NCBI RefSeq assembly: GCF_002078015.1
Contig: NZ_LWBP01000243.1
Coordinates: 186,001 to 250,000, forward strand
Source: Niastella populi
GTDB taxonomy: Bacteria; Bacteroidota; Bacteroidia; Chitinophagales; Chitinophagaceae
Reading direction: 5' to 3'
DNA: 64,000 nucleotides
The stretch's first letter is position 1. Each line of letters starts with the position of its first letter. Under the pieces are notes generated by a model, which made no database searches, had not been told where the DNA came from, and saw only the letters and a list, made by a program, of their open reading frames with translations. Position numbers and translations under genes: made by a program. Below, in pieces: positions 51,468 through 60,633 of this stretch.

Positions 51468-51495
51468 GTTTAAATAATTTAAAAAAAATATAAAC
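51468..51495. promoter_or_regulatory. CarH-type operator 2, between carH and crtI
   Basis: GTTTAAAT-N12-ATATAAAC, 28 bp, starting 1 bp after the carH stop and ending 8 bp before the crtI ATG. It matches operator 1 in length and at most positions. Confidence 0.7.
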
Positions 51496-51503
51496 ACTAA
51501 TTG

Positions 51504-53000
51504 ATGTCAAAAACTGCCGTCATAGGTGCAGGCTTTGCTGGTTTGAGTGCGGCTTGTTATTTATCGGCCGCCGGTCACGAAGTGCATGTGTTTGAAAAGA
51601 ATGCCGGTGCCGGGGGCAGGGCCAGGCAGTTGCGCACAGCCAATGGCTTTGTGTTCGATATGGGACCCAGCTGGTACTGGATGCCAGCGGTGTTTGAACG
51701 TTTTTTTGCCGATTTCGGTCACCGTGTAAGCGATTTCTACCAATTGCACCTGCTGAGCCCTTCATTTGAGATCGTTTTTGATAAACAGGACACGCTGGTT
51801 GTTCCGCCTGCTTTTAAAGACCTGCAGGATCTGTTTGAATCGATAGAGCCGGGAAGCGGGGCCGCCTTGCAACAATTTTTACACGAAGGAGAGCAGAAAT
51901 ACCGGTTGGGTATGGAGGAACTGGTGTATAAACCGGCGCTTTCCTTAACCGAATACCTGTCGGCCAAACTCATTTGGAGAAGTTTGCAGGTAGATGTATT
52001 CACCGCCTTTGATAAACATGTTCGAAAGTTCTTTTCCAACCCACGACTGCAGGCGCTGATGGAATTTCCCGTGCTGTTCCTTGGCGCCAAACCTTCCCAA
52101 ACGCCTGCGTTGTACAGTTTGATGAATTATGCCGGATTGAAACTGGGTACCTGGTACCCCATGGGCGGGTTTGGAAAGGTGATCGGGGCCATGGAAAAAT
52201 TGGCACTTGAGCAGGGGGTTGTATTTCATTATAATGCCGGGGTTGAAAAGATCGTTACCGCAGCAGGCCGGGTTACCGGGTTGCAGGTGAACGGACAAAC
52301 CGTACCATGTGATGGGGTTGTTGCCGCCGCCGACTACAATCACGTGGAGAAAAACCTGTTACCGGCCGGTGCAGAGAATTACAATGAAAAGTACTGGAAC
52401 AAAAAAGTAATGGCGCCATCCTGCCTTATCTATTACCTCGGCATCGATAAAAAACTGCCGCGCCTGCACCATCATACCTTATTCTTCGATGAAGACCTTA
52501 ACCACCATGCCGATCAGATCTACAAAGACCCGCAATGGCCAACAAAACCTTTGTTCTATGTATGCTGTCCGTCAAAGACCGATGATACCGTAGCGCCACC
52601 GGGGCATGAGAACCTGTTCCTGCTGATGCCCATTGCCGCCGGGTTAACCGATGATAAGGACACCAGGGACAAGTATTATACTATCATGATGAAGCGGCTC
52701 GAGGAATTTGCAGGCGAATCGGTACATAACCATGTGGTTTACCGGCAGAGCTATTGTGTAAACGATTTTATCAGCGACTACAATTCATACAAAGGGAACG
52801 CTTACGGGCTCGCCAATACCTTATCCCAAACCGCCATCCTGAAGCCCACCATCAGGAATAAACAATTAAAGAACCTCTTTTATTCAGGGCAGTTAACCGT
52901 ACCCGGACCCGGCGTGCCGCCTTCGATCATTTCAGGAAAGATAGCCGCCGGATTATTGAATAAGCACTTAACAAAAAAGACGCATGAAATATTTGTTTGA
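51504..53000 (+). CDS. crtI: Phytoene desaturase CrtI
   Basis: 498 residues from ATG 51504. N-terminal FAD-binding Rossmann motif VIGAGFAGLSAACYLSAAG, then GGRARQLRTANGFVFDMGPS. The C-terminal bacterial phytoene desaturase signature is NLFYSGQLTVPGPGVPPSII. It converts phytoene to lycopene in four desaturations at the membrane. It is the first structural gene of a carotenoid operon controlled by the CarH-like regulator and overlaps crtB by 17 bp. Confidence 0.95.
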   Translation: MSKTAVIGAGFAGLSAACYLSAAGHEVHVFEKNAGAGGRARQLRTANGFVFDMGPSWYWMPAVFERFFADFGHRVSDFYQLHLLSPSFEIVFDKQDTLVVPPAFKDLQDLFESIEPGSGAALQQFLHEGEQKYRLGMEELVYKPALSLTEYLSAKLIWRSLQVDVFTAFDKHVRKFFSNPRLQALMEFPVLFLGAKPSQTPALYSLMNYAGLKLGTWYPMGGFGKVIGAMEKLALEQGVVFHYNAGVEKIVTAAGRVTGLQVNGQTVPCDGVVAAADYNHVEKNLLPAGAENYNEKYWNKKVMAPSCLIYYLGIDKKLPRLHHHTLFFDEDLNHHADQIYKDPQWPTKPLFYVCCPSKTDDTVAPPGHENLFLLMPIAAGLTDDKDTRDKYYTIMMKRLEEFAGESVHNHVVYRQSYCVNDFISDYNSYKGNAYGLANTLSQTAILKPTIRNKQLKNLFYSGQLTVPGPGVPPSIISGKIAAGLLNKHLTKKTHEIFV

Positions 53001-53820
53001 CAGGGTTTCGATAGAATGCAGCAGGCTGACAACGAAAACCTATAGTACGAGTTTTTCACTGGGCATACTTTTTCTGGCCAGGCCTTTACGCAACCCCATA
53101 TACGCCATTTATGGCTTTGTGCGGTTTGCCGATGAAATTGTCGATAGCTTTCAGGGGTATAATAAAAAAGAACTATTGGCCACATTTCGCAACGATACCG
53201 AAGCGGCGCTTCGTGATAAGATATCGCTGAACCCGGTTTTAAATGCTTTTCAGGCAGTGGTGCATGAATATGGTATCGACAGGAAGTGGATCGATATTTT
53301 TCTCGACAGCATGGAAATGGACCTGTACTTTCAAACGTACAATGAAGAAAGCTATAAAAAATATATACTCGGTTCTGCCGAAGCGGTAGGTTTGATGTGT
53401 TTACATGTATTTACCAATGGCGATACCGGGTTGTACGAAAAACTCAAACCGTACGCTATGAGATTGGGTGCCGCTTTTCAGAAAGTGAATTTTTTACGCG
53501 ATGCACAGGCCGATAACCTGCAACTGGGCCGTACTTACTTTCCTTCGGTAAATCTTCGTAACTTTTCAAAGGCCGATAAAGAAAAGATAGAAAAAGAAAT
53601 AGCGGAGGATTTCGCTGAAGCGTTGAAGGGAATTAAAATGCTGCCGGCCTCATCAAAAAAAGGCGTATACCTGGCATACTATTATTATTGGGTGCTCTTT
53701 AAAAAAATAAAAAAGCTGCCGGCTGAAAAAATACTCAGCGAGCGCATCCGGATCCCCAATTATCAAAAACTGGTATTGATGGTAGAGTCGAACGTGAAAT
53801 GCCAGTTGAATATATTTTAA
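52984..53820 (+). CDS. crtB: Phytoene synthase CrtB (squalene/phytoene synthase family)
   Basis: 278 residues. The two Asp-rich motifs for Mg-diphosphate binding are DEIVD (in VRFADEIVDSF) and DAQAD (in NFLRDAQADNLQLGRTYFP). The opening TTKTYSTSFSLGILFLARP is typical. It joins two GGPP molecules to phytoene. The ATG lies inside the end of crtI (17-bp overlap), so translation is probably coupled. No GGPP synthase is in the window. Confidence 0.95.
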   Translation: MKYLFDRVSIECSRLTTKTYSTSFSLGILFLARPLRNPIYAIYGFVRFADEIVDSFQGYNKKELLATFRNDTEAALRDKISLNPVLNAFQAVVHEYGIDRKWIDIFLDSMEMDLYFQTYNEESYKKYILGSAEAVGLMCLHVFTNGDTGLYEKLKPYAMRLGAAFQKVNFLRDAQADNLQLGRTYFPSVNLRNFSKADKEKIEKEIAEDFAEALKGIKMLPASSKKGVYLAYYYYWVLFKKIKKLPAEKILSERIRIPNYQKLVLMVESNVKCQLNIF

Positions 53821-53844
53821 GCAAGTTCATAAATAAACTTTATC

Positions 53845-54306
53845 ATGGTAGTCATAAACATCCTGATCGTGCTGACCGCATTTGTAGCAATGGAAGGAGT
53901 TGCCTGGTTCACTCATAAATACATTATGCATGGGCTCTGCTGGTTCCTGCATAAAGATCATCATCGGAAGGAATCGGAAGGCTTTTTTGAACATAACGAT
54001 TTTTTCTTTCTGATCTTCGCCATGCCCGGCATAGCCGGATTGTTCTGGGGCATGAAACAAAATTACAACTGGGCCTTCTGGGTTGGGCTCGGCATAACAT
54101 TATACGGGCTCGCTTATTTCCTGGTGCATGATGTGTTCATTCATCAACGCTTCAGGATATTCAGAAACACCGACAACGCATATTTTAAAGCCATCAGGCG
54201 GGCGCATAAAATGCATCATAAACATTTGGGAAAAGAAGAAGGCGAGTGTTTCGGCATGTTATGGGTTCCGTTCAAATATTTTAAAATGAAAGCGCAGGGT
54301 AACTAA
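53845..54306 (+). CDS. crtZ: Beta-carotene hydroxylase CrtZ (fatty acid hydroxylase superfamily)
   Basis: 153 residues with three or four hydrophobic segments and the full set of histidine motifs for the di-iron centre: HKYIMH, HKDHH, HDVFIHQ, HKMHHKH. It is of typical CrtZ length. It adds 3-hydroxyls to beta-ionone rings, making zeaxanthin from beta-carotene. It follows crtB by 24 bp and is followed 1 bp later by the cyclase gene, in the same operon. Confidence 0.93.
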   Translation: MVVINILIVLTAFVAMEGVAWFTHKYIMHGLCWFLHKDHHRKESEGFFEHNDFFFLIFAMPGIAGLFWGMKQNYNWAFWVGLGITLYGLAYFLVHDVFIHQRFRIFRNTDNAYFKAIRRAHKMHHKHLGKEEGECFGMLWVPFKYFKMKAQGN

Positions 54307-54307
54307 A

Positions 54308-55063
54308 ATGCATTCAACATATTTGCTCATAAATATTTGCTCAGCCATTGTTCCGTTCCTGTTCTCATTTTACCCGGCGATCAGGTTCAGTAAACACTTT
54401 AAAGCTTTTTTTGCCGCAAACCTGATTGCTTCGGCATGTTTCATTGCCTGGGATATATTATTTACCGCTCAGGGCGTATGGGGGTTTAATGATACCTATA
54501 TCCTTGGGCCTAAGATGTTTAACCTGCCTGCCGAAGAAGTGTTGTTCTTTATTTGTATTCCCTTTGCCTGTGTATTCACCTATCATTGTTTTAATACATT
54601 TTACCGTATCACCTGGCCTGAAAAGGTAGAAAGAGCCGTTGTTGCCGGATTGTCGTGCCTGTTGCTGGTGATCGGGTTCATGCATACCGGCAAAGCATAT
54701 ACTTCGGTAACGTGTATAAGCACAGCCATACTACTGATAGCATTGGAGTTTGTATTTAAAGTGAAATGGCTGCCGGGGTTTCTGAGCATTTATCCTTTAT
54801 TGCTCATTCCTTTCTTTATGGTAAATGGTTTACTTACCGGAACCGGTTTGGAACAACCCGTGGTCTGGTACAATAATGACGAAAATGTAAGCATCAGGGT
54901 GCTTACCATACCGGTTGAAGATTTCGTATATGGGCTCGAGATGTTGTTGTTCAATCTCTTTTTCTACGAAAAATTTAAACCGCTGTTTATTGCACGGCCT
55001 TCACAAGTTGAAACGAATCCCCGTCAAACAATCCGAGGTCGCTCAGTTTCAAATGTGGAATAA
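54308..55063 (+). CDS. Lycopene beta-cyclase, CrtYc/CrtYd-fusion type
   Basis: 251 residues with about seven hydrophobic segments. It is made of two related lycopene_cyc_dom halves: [20 protein letters not shown] in the first and [20 protein letters not shown] in the second, each with the conserved Pro-x-Glu-Glu/Asp motif. It closes beta rings on lycopene, so together with CrtZ the expected end product is zeaxanthin or a derivative. Its last ~25 residues (starting near [12 protein letters not shown]) overlap the 3' end of the convergent adenine deaminase gene by 77 bp and may be a recent extension, since cyclase homology ends before them. Confidence 0.9.
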   Translation: MHSTYLLINICSAIVPFLFSFYPAIRFSKHFKAFFAANLIASACFIAWDILFTAQGVWGFNDTYILGPKMFNLPAEEVLFFICIPFACVFTYHCFNTFYRITWPEKVERAVVAGLSCLLLVIGFMHTGKAYTSVTCISTAILLIALEFVFKVKWLPGFLSIYPLLLIPFFMVNGLLTGTGLEQPVVWYNNDENVSIRVLTIPVEDFVYGLEMLLFNLFFYEKFKPLFIARPSQVETNPRQTIRGRSVSNVE

Positions 55064-56642
55064 CCAGCAAAGCCATAAATGAGAGCGTCATGAACGGCGC
55101 CGACAGGGTAGCGCCCTGTGATTTTGCCATGGCATCGATGGTGGTATAAGCGTTCGCCACCTCATACCCGTCTTCAGCGCTCATTAAACCTGCAACCGGT
55201 AAGGGCAGTACCAGCGAGGCCTGCGGGCTTACGCAACTAACACCACCCTGTTGTTCAATTACGAGGTTCACCGCCTGGCAAAGGCTATCGTCATCAACAC
55301 CAACCGCAACAATGTTATGGCTGTCGTGGGCAACCGAAGAGGCAATGGCGCCCTGTTGTAAACCGGTGTTCTTTATGAATGAAATGGCAACAACCGCATT
55401 GGCGTAACGGTTAACGACAGCTATTTTGAGTATATCCCTTTCCGTATCGCTTACCATTAGTCCATCACTTGTTTTGGGCGCCAGCATCAGTTTGTTGGTG
55501 ATCAGCTGGCCGTCGAGCGCTTCAATTACGGCAATCTCTTTTTCGCCATTATACCGTAGCTGGAAATCAGCGGCCGTTTTTATGTTGCAATTGAAATTAT
55601 TGATAACGCGCGATGGTTTTGATTCAATCTTCGGGTTCCCTTTGTCTGCCACCAGTTCGCCATTGATATAGGTTTGCAGCACATTGAACTGTTTCAGATC
55701 GGCGATTACGATGAAATCGGCGGCATCGCCGGGTTGCAACAACCCAACCGGAAGTTTATAATGCAGAACGGGATTTACACAGGCGGCCTGCAATACGTTA
55801 AAAATATCGATGCCTTTGGCCACGGCCCTTGCACAAAGCTGGTTAATATGGCCGGCCACCAGGCTATCGGGATGTTTGTCATCGCTGCCAAACATAATGT
55901 GTTGCGGATGATCGTTCAGCAGATCGATCAGCGCTTCAAAATTACGTGCGGCGCTTCCCTCCCTGATAATGATCTTCATGCCGTACTGCAGTTTGTCAAG
56001 CGCTTCTTCGCGGGTAAAACATTCATGGTCGGTGCTGATGGTCACCTGGCCGGGTTCTCCGGCCTCTATGTATTTACGGGCCTGTTCGCCCCGTAACCCC
56101 GGGGCATGCCCGTCAACAGGTTTGCCTGCCTGCCGCGCGGCCGCTATTTTTTTCATTACCGCCGGGTCGTTGTAGAGTACGCCGGGGAAATTCATCATTT
56201 CGCTTAAGTAGGGAATTTCTTCTTTTTGTAAAAGCGCCGCCACCTGGCCGGTATCGAGGGTAGCGCCTGCGGTTTCAAAAATGGTGGCCGGTACACAACT
56301 GGGCGCGCCAAAGAAGAATTTGAACGGAACGGTTTTGCCGTTTTCGATCATGTATTCAACCCCTTCTATGCCGCACACATTGGCAATTTCATGCGGATCG
56401 CTGACGGTGGCTACCGTACCATGCACCACGGCCAGCCGTGCAAACTGGCAGGGCACCAGCATGGAGCTTTCGATATGCACGTGACTATCAATAAATCCCG
56501 GCAAAATATAAGGCAGTTGCCCGGCGGCTTCCGTTTCAACCGGTGCTATGGTTTCAATTTTACCATTTACAACGGTTATGGCTGCAGGGTATATTTTTTT
56601 CTTCCATATGTCAACTAATTGGGCGTTTATTGTGAAATGCAT
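54987..56642 (-). CDS. ade: Adenine deaminase
   Basis: 551 residues, usual length for the Ade (COG1001) family. Amidohydrolase metal motifs: [76 protein letters not shown]. The Ade C-terminal domain has [18 protein letters not shown] and GGVSCVS. It deaminates adenine to hypoxanthine for purine salvage. It is convergent with the lycopene cyclase gene, with which it shares 77 bp; its C-terminus looks conserved, so the overlap is likely due to the cyclase. Confidence 0.95.
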   Translation of the reverse strand: MHFTINAQLVDIWKKKIYPAAITVVNGKIETIAPVETEAAGQLPYILPGFIDSHVHIESSMLVPCQFARLAVVHGTVATVSDPHEIANVCGIEGVEYMIENGKTVPFKFFFGAPSCVPATIFETAGATLDTGQVAALLQKEEIPYLSEMMNFPGVLYNDPAVMKKIAAARQAGKPVDGHAPGLRGEQARKYIEAGEPGQVTISTDHECFTREEALDKLQYGMKIIIREGSAARNFEALIDLLNDHPQHIMFGSDDKHPDSLVAGHINQLCARAVAKGIDIFNVLQAACVNPVLHYKLPVGLLQPGDAADFIVIADLKQFNVLQTYINGELVADKGNPKIESKPSRVINNFNCNIKTAADFQLRYNGEKEIAVIEALDGQLITNKLMLAPKTSDGLMVSDTERDILKIAVVNRYANAVVAISFIKNTGLQQGAIASSVAHDSHNIVAVGVDDDSLCQAVNLVIEQQGGVSCVSPQASLVLPLPVAGLMSAEDGYEVANAYTTIDAMAKSQGATLSAPFMTLSFMALLVIPHLKLSDLGLFDGDSFQLVKAVQ

Positions 56643-56841
56643 AAAAGGTATATGTATGTTGAACTACTTTTTTTGTTAGCCGATTTCTTCCCGCCCACAA
56701 TATTAATTTAAAAAGATATGATGCCGCTTGTAATAATTTAACACGGAACGGCACTAATAATTTGAGCCGCTACGTGCGAAAGTTCTATATTTAGAAACGG
56801 CCAATTTTCAAACAACCTAATTACCAATTAAAAGTCAAAAA

Positions 56842-57564
56842 ATGAGATCCCTTCGAGTTGTTCTGATGGCAGCCAGCGTGCTGTCTGTAGTTTCTTTACA
56901 TGCACAAACCGCCGACGAAATTGTCAATAAACATATTGAGGCGCTGGGTGGAAAGGATAAACTGTCTTCGATCAAGACCGTATACACCGAATACGATATG
57001 GAAGTAATGGGCCAAACACTTACAGGCACTACCTGGCTTGTAAATGGCAAAGCCTTTAAAAATGAAGTTGATCTGGCGGGCCAGAAAATGATCCAGTGTT
57101 TTACCGAAGAGGGTGGTTGGGGAATTAATCCCATGATGGGCCAAACCTCAGCTGAAGTGATGCCTGCAGACCAGGTAAAATCGGGCAAAGCGCAGCTGGA
57201 TGCCGGTGGTCCGTTGTTCAATTACGTCACAAAGGGCAATACCGTTGAACTGGCAGGTAAAGAAGCTGTAAATGGAAAAGACGCTTTCAAGTTAAAATTA
57301 AAGACCAAAGATAGCGTTGAAAGCTTTATCTGGATAGATCCCACAACCTGGTACATTATGAAAAGCAATGTTAAGACCAAAATGGGAAATGATGAGGTAG
57401 AGACCACCGTCGCATTCTCGAACTACAAGAAAACCGACTTTGGTTATGTATTGCCAACCAATACCGAAGTAACAATGCCGCAAGGGGTGGTTTTGAACAT
57501 TATCAGTAAAAAGACCGAGATCAACAAGGAAATGGATATGAAGATGTTCGAAATGCCGAAGTAA
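56842..57564 (+). CDS. Exported LolA-like protein of unknown function
   Basis: 240 residues. Signal peptide ending LHAQ; then the DEIVNKHIEALGGKDKLSSI opening common in Bacteroidota exported LolA/LppX-like proteins, and long antiparallel beta-strands (MEVMGQTLTGTTWLVNGKAF, SFIWIDPTTWYIMKSNVKTK, FGYVLPTNTEVTMPQG). No lipobox, so it is periplasmic. The half-barrel fold is inferred from the strand pattern. Lipid or glycolipid binding is possible but untested. A perfect terminator follows, so it is monocistronic. Confidence 0.78.
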   Translation: MRSLRVVLMAASVLSVVSLHAQTADEIVNKHIEALGGKDKLSSIKTVYTEYDMEVMGQTLTGTTWLVNGKAFKNEVDLAGQKMIQCFTEEGGWGINPMMGQTSAEVMPADQVKSGKAQLDAGGPLFNYVTKGNTVELAGKEAVNGKDAFKLKLKTKDSVESFIWIDPTTWYIMKSNVKTKMGNDEVETTVAFSNYKKTDFGYVLPTNTEVTMPQGVVLNIISKKTEINKEMDMKMFEMPK

Positions 57565-57598
57565 TAACTTTAACATTTCCTGAACAAAAAATAGTACG

Positions 57599-57631
57599 AC
57601 CACGGCGCAATCACCGGCGCCGTGGTTTTTT
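57599..57631 (+). terminator. Intrinsic terminator of the LolA-like gene
   Basis: Perfect stem ACCACGGCGC/GCGCCGTGGT, 8-nt loop, then TTTTT. Confidence 0.9.
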
Positions 57632-57689
57632 ATGATATTGAGATAAGCCGGTGCTTCGGCAATTTAGTTTGCCGGTAACGGTTGTTTTT

Positions 57690-57697
57690 TTAATTTG
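57690..57697 (+). promoter_or_regulatory. -7 promoter box of the GH31 gene
   Basis: TTAATTTG, one mismatch to TAnnTTTG, with TTTG 19 bp upstream as a -33 element. It implies transcription from about 57703, which makes ATG 57716 the start. Confidence 0.4.
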
Positions 57698-57715
57698 ATG
57701 CCTCAATCTGGTAAT

Positions 57716-60196
57716 ATGGCAATTATTAAAAGAAGCATTTGCGGTTTAATAGTATTGGTATTTGCTGTAACTGTGCAGGCGCAGCAGGTAACTATCAATA
57801 CTGTTGGAAAAGACCCGTTCGTTGGAAAGACAACTGAAGTTATTTACAAAGGAAAAGAAGGCACCTGGACCTTCCAGGGTTTTAACAACACCGTTATTAA
57901 AACCACTTACAAGCCGAACGACTACAGTAAAACAGAACAGGTTACCGATGCGGTAATTGCCAAACCGCCGGCCGTGGGCACCAAAGTAACAAACGCGGTA
58001 TCGCAAACCGTAGAGTGGGACAACCTTACCAGCGTGGTGGTGCAGCGCGATAAATTGTATTATAAAACCGGTAAGGAAGTAAAGGTAAAATCTGCTGTCT
58101 ATTTTTCCCAGGGCGATATGCGTGGGTTCCGTTTTCAGCTTTTTGACAACGAACAGTTCTTTGGCGGCGGCGAAAGGGCATTGCCCATGAACCGGCGCGG
58201 TTACCGCCTCAATTTATATAACAGTCCGGCCTATGGTTATGGCCTCGGTGCTGAAAACCTGAACTTTTCCGTTCCGGTATTTATTTCATCAGCCGGTTAT
58301 GCCCTGTTCTTTGATAATGCTTCAAAAGGATATGTTGATATAGGTTCAACCGAAAAAAATACATTCGAAGCCGGGTTTACCAGCGGTGAGTTAACCTATT
58401 ATGTGGTTTTTGGAAAAAGCATCGATGAAATGATCAGTAACTACACGGCTATCACCGGCCGCCAGCCATTACCTCCGCGTTGGGTATTCGGCAATTTCGT
58501 TTCGCGTTTTGGTTACCGCAGCGAAGAGCAGGTGAAACAGGTGGTAAATAAAATGAAACAGGACCATTTTCCTATGGACGCGCTGGCATTCGACCTGTTC
58601 TGGTTTGGCGATGAGGTAAAAGGCACAATGGGTAACCTCGATTGGGTGAACACCCGGAAATGGCCCAACCCCAAACTTATGCTCACCGATCTTAAAACAA
58701 AAGACAACCTGAAATCGCTGTTGGTCACAGAGCCTTATATTTTGCAGAATACAAAAACCTATGCAGAGGCTACACCATTCCTGGCAACCGGCGCTGATGG
58801 CAGTGCCATGATGGTTCCCGATCTGTATTTCGGTACCGGCGGACTGCTTGATATTTTCCGCAGGCAATCGCAGGACTGGATCTGGAAACACTATAAAAAA
58901 CAGGTGGGCAATGGCGTAAGCGGCTGGTGGCTCAATCTGGCGGAACCCGAAAAACACCCCGCCGGCATGATGCATAACCTGAAAGATTATGGCGTTACCC
59001 GCCCGATGGGCGCCGATGAGGTGCATAACGTATACGGGCACTACTACAGTAAGATGTTTTTCGAAAAATATAGCTCAGATGTAAGCGATCAGCGCCTGGT
59101 TTTGTTGAACCGGTCGGGTTTTGCCGGCAGCCAGCGGTATGGCGTGCTGCCCTGGACGGGCAATGTTGCCCGCAGCTGGAGCGGTTTGAAAGCGCAGCCG
59201 CTGGTGTTACTGGGAATGAGCCTGAGCGGGTTGCCATATATACATTCCGATGCCGGTGGTTTTGCCACAGCCGAAAAAATGGATGCGGAACTGTATACCC
59301 GCTGGTTGCAGTTTGCGGCGTTCACCCCGGTGTTCCGCCCGCATGGAACAGCGCTGGAAGATTATGATAAAAGCATAAAAAGTATTCCCTCGGAGCCCTG
59401 TTTTTTAGACGAACCACATAAAAGCATCGTGCGCAATTATATCAACCTGCGTTACCAGCTACTGCCTTATAACTATTCATTAAGCTATGATCAGGCAGTG
59501 TTGGGTAAACCATTGATGCGCCCATTGTATTATTACAATTTTGCCGACAGCGCTGCCTTACGGGCCGATGATGAATATTTATGGGGCGATAATATACTGG
59601 TGGCGCCGGTAACCACACAGGGCGCTACTGCGCGGATGCTGTATTTGCCGGCCGGTAAATGGTACAGCCTGGCCAACAATTCGGTTGTTGATGGTGGTAA
59701 AATGATCAGTCAGCCGGCTGATCTGAAACAGATCCCCGTGTTTGCCAGAGAAGGCGCATTCATTCCCTTATGGATCACAAAAGATACCATTAAGTCAACA
59801 GAGGCATTCGATTCAAAAAATGTAACGGTGCGGTACTATCCTTCTGCCAACGCCACTACTTATGTATGGTACGACGACGATGGCATCAGCACCAGAACGC
59901 TGGAGAAAGCCGATTATGAACTGGTAACGTTCAGGGGCGTTACCGCAGGCAATAAAGTAACCATCGATATTACTACAAACAATCCCAATCAGTACGGTAA
60001 GAAATTCAAACGCAAATTCAATCTTGAAATTCCGGTAGGCCTTGCTGTGGGGCAGCAGGTACTGGTTAATGGCAAGCCTGTAGATAAGGAAAGTACCGGC
60101 AAACAATTGGATCCGTTTCAGCAATTGTCGAATGATTTTGTAACGGTGGAATTTGCCGGCAAACCGGTAAAAGTGGAGCTTACAACAGCGAAATGA
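57716..60196 (+). CDS. GH31-family (alpha-glucosidase-like) protein lacking both catalytic Asp residues
   Basis: 826 residues from ATG 57716, which gives a clean signal peptide (IVLVFAVTVQAQ); ATG 57698 lies between a promoter-like box and this start. Domains: N-terminal beta-sandwich (~25-245), (beta/alpha)8 barrel (~250-610) and C-terminal beta domains. Substrate-pocket motifs are intact (AFDLFWFGDE, TPVFRPHGTA, HSDAGGFAT). The nucleophile position reads WWLNLAEPE (N407) where the family has W-x-D-x-x-E, and the acid/base position reads LPWTGNVARSW (N483) where the family has a GD pair. Both Asp-to-Asn changes suggest a binding protein or a changed mechanism. It is exported, probably periplasmic, and not linked to a Sus locus. 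Confidence 0.9.
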   Translation: MAIIKRSICGLIVLVFAVTVQAQQVTINTVGKDPFVGKTTEVIYKGKEGTWTFQGFNNTVIKTTYKPNDYSKTEQVTDAVIAKPPAVGTKVTNAVSQTVEWDNLTSVVVQRDKLYYKTGKEVKVKSAVYFSQGDMRGFRFQLFDNEQFFGGGERALPMNRRGYRLNLYNSPAYGYGLGAENLNFSVPVFISSAGYALFFDNASKGYVDIGSTEKNTFEAGFTSGELTYYVVFGKSIDEMISNYTAITGRQPLPPRWVFGNFVSRFGYRSEEQVKQVVNKMKQDHFPMDALAFDLFWFGDEVKGTMGNLDWVNTRKWPNPKLMLTDLKTKDNLKSLLVTEPYILQNTKTYAEATPFLATGADGSAMMVPDLYFGTGGLLDIFRRQSQDWIWKHYKKQVGNGVSGWWLNLAEPEKHPAGMMHNLKDYGVTRPMGADEVHNVYGHYYSKMFFEKYSSDVSDQRLVLLNRSGFAGSQRYGVLPWTGNVARSWSGLKAQPLVLLGMSLSGLPYIHSDAGGFATAEKMDAELYTRWLQFAAFTPVFRPHGTALEDYDKSIKSIPSEPCFLDEPHKSIVRNYINLRYQLLPYNYSLSYDQAVLGKPLMRPLYYYNFADSAALRADDEYLWGDNILVAPVTTQGATARMLYLPAGKWYSLANNSVVDGGKMISQPADLKQIPVFAREGAFIPLWITKDTIKSTEAFDSKNVTVRYYPSANATTYVWYDDDGISTRTLEKADYELVTFRGVTAGNKVTIDITTNNPNQYGKKFKRKFNLEIPVGLAVGQQVLVNGKPVDKESTGKQLDPFQQLSNDFVTVEFAGKPVKVELTTAK

Positions 60197-60404
60197 GAAA
60201 GGGGCCAGTTCCGGGGATTACAGGTTGCCGGTTTCCGGTTAAGCAATGTAAGGGCAGGTGAAATGTGAATAAATAAGTTTTTAGAAAAGAATTGATAGTC
60301 AGCACAGGAAGTGGATGTGTTAATTACGGCACGTATTTCTCCTATGCAAATAATTTCACTTTGGCACAGGACGTGCATTTGTATGTATACGTAAATCCAC
60401 CCTT

Positions 60405-60476
60405 ATGAAAAAGACAATAGTCTTAACACTGGCTATGCAGTTACTGATTTACCTTTTGATCTTTTTGATAGCATAG
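60405..60476 (+). CDS. 23-residue hydrophobic peptide
   Basis: ATG to TAG encodes MKKTIVLTLAMQ followed by LLIYLLIFLIA: two lysines then one continuous membrane-spanning stretch. A promoter-like arrangement (TTTG near 60360 and TGCATTTG near 60375) lies upstream, and a strong terminator starts 22 bp after the stop, so it looks like a free-standing transcription unit of about 140 nt. It resembles small membrane proteins and type I toxins in general form; no antisense RNA promoter could be established. It could also be a leader inside a structured RNA. Confidence 0.45.
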   Translation: MKKTIVLTLAMQLLIYLLIFLIA

Positions 60477-60498
60477 TTTACTATCCTGTTACTTGTAG

Positions 60499-60530
60499 CG
60501 GTTTGGTCTTTTGACCAGACCGTTTTTGTT
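60499..60530 (+). terminator. Terminator of the small-peptide unit
   Basis: Stem CGGTTTGGTC/GACCAGACCG (one G-U pair), loop TTTT, then TTTTTGTTTT. Confidence 0.88.
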
Positions 60531-60579
60531 TTACGATATGCAACGTTAATTTTGGTTTCACCCTCTGCTGGGGAATCAG

Positions 60580-60625
60580 GGTGTGCCACACATACCCCGG
60601 CGAAGCAAACGAAGTGTGGCACACC
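60580..60625. terminator. TGCCACAC palindrome at the trmD 3' end
   Basis: GGTGTGCCACAC (60580-60591) and GTGTGGCACACC (60614-60625) form a perfect 12-bp stem with a 22-nt loop, 8 bp after the trmD stop. Confidence 0.55.
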
Positions 60626-60633
60626 TGGCATTA

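Larger units (their letters stand above)
60197..60633. other. 437-bp gap holding a small-peptide transcription unit
   Basis: Contains word TTACAGGTTGCCGGTTTCCG (near 60220), the 23-codon ORF at 60405-60476, its terminator, and the TGCCACAC palindrome. The remaining sequence shows no further ORF. Confidence 0.5.
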
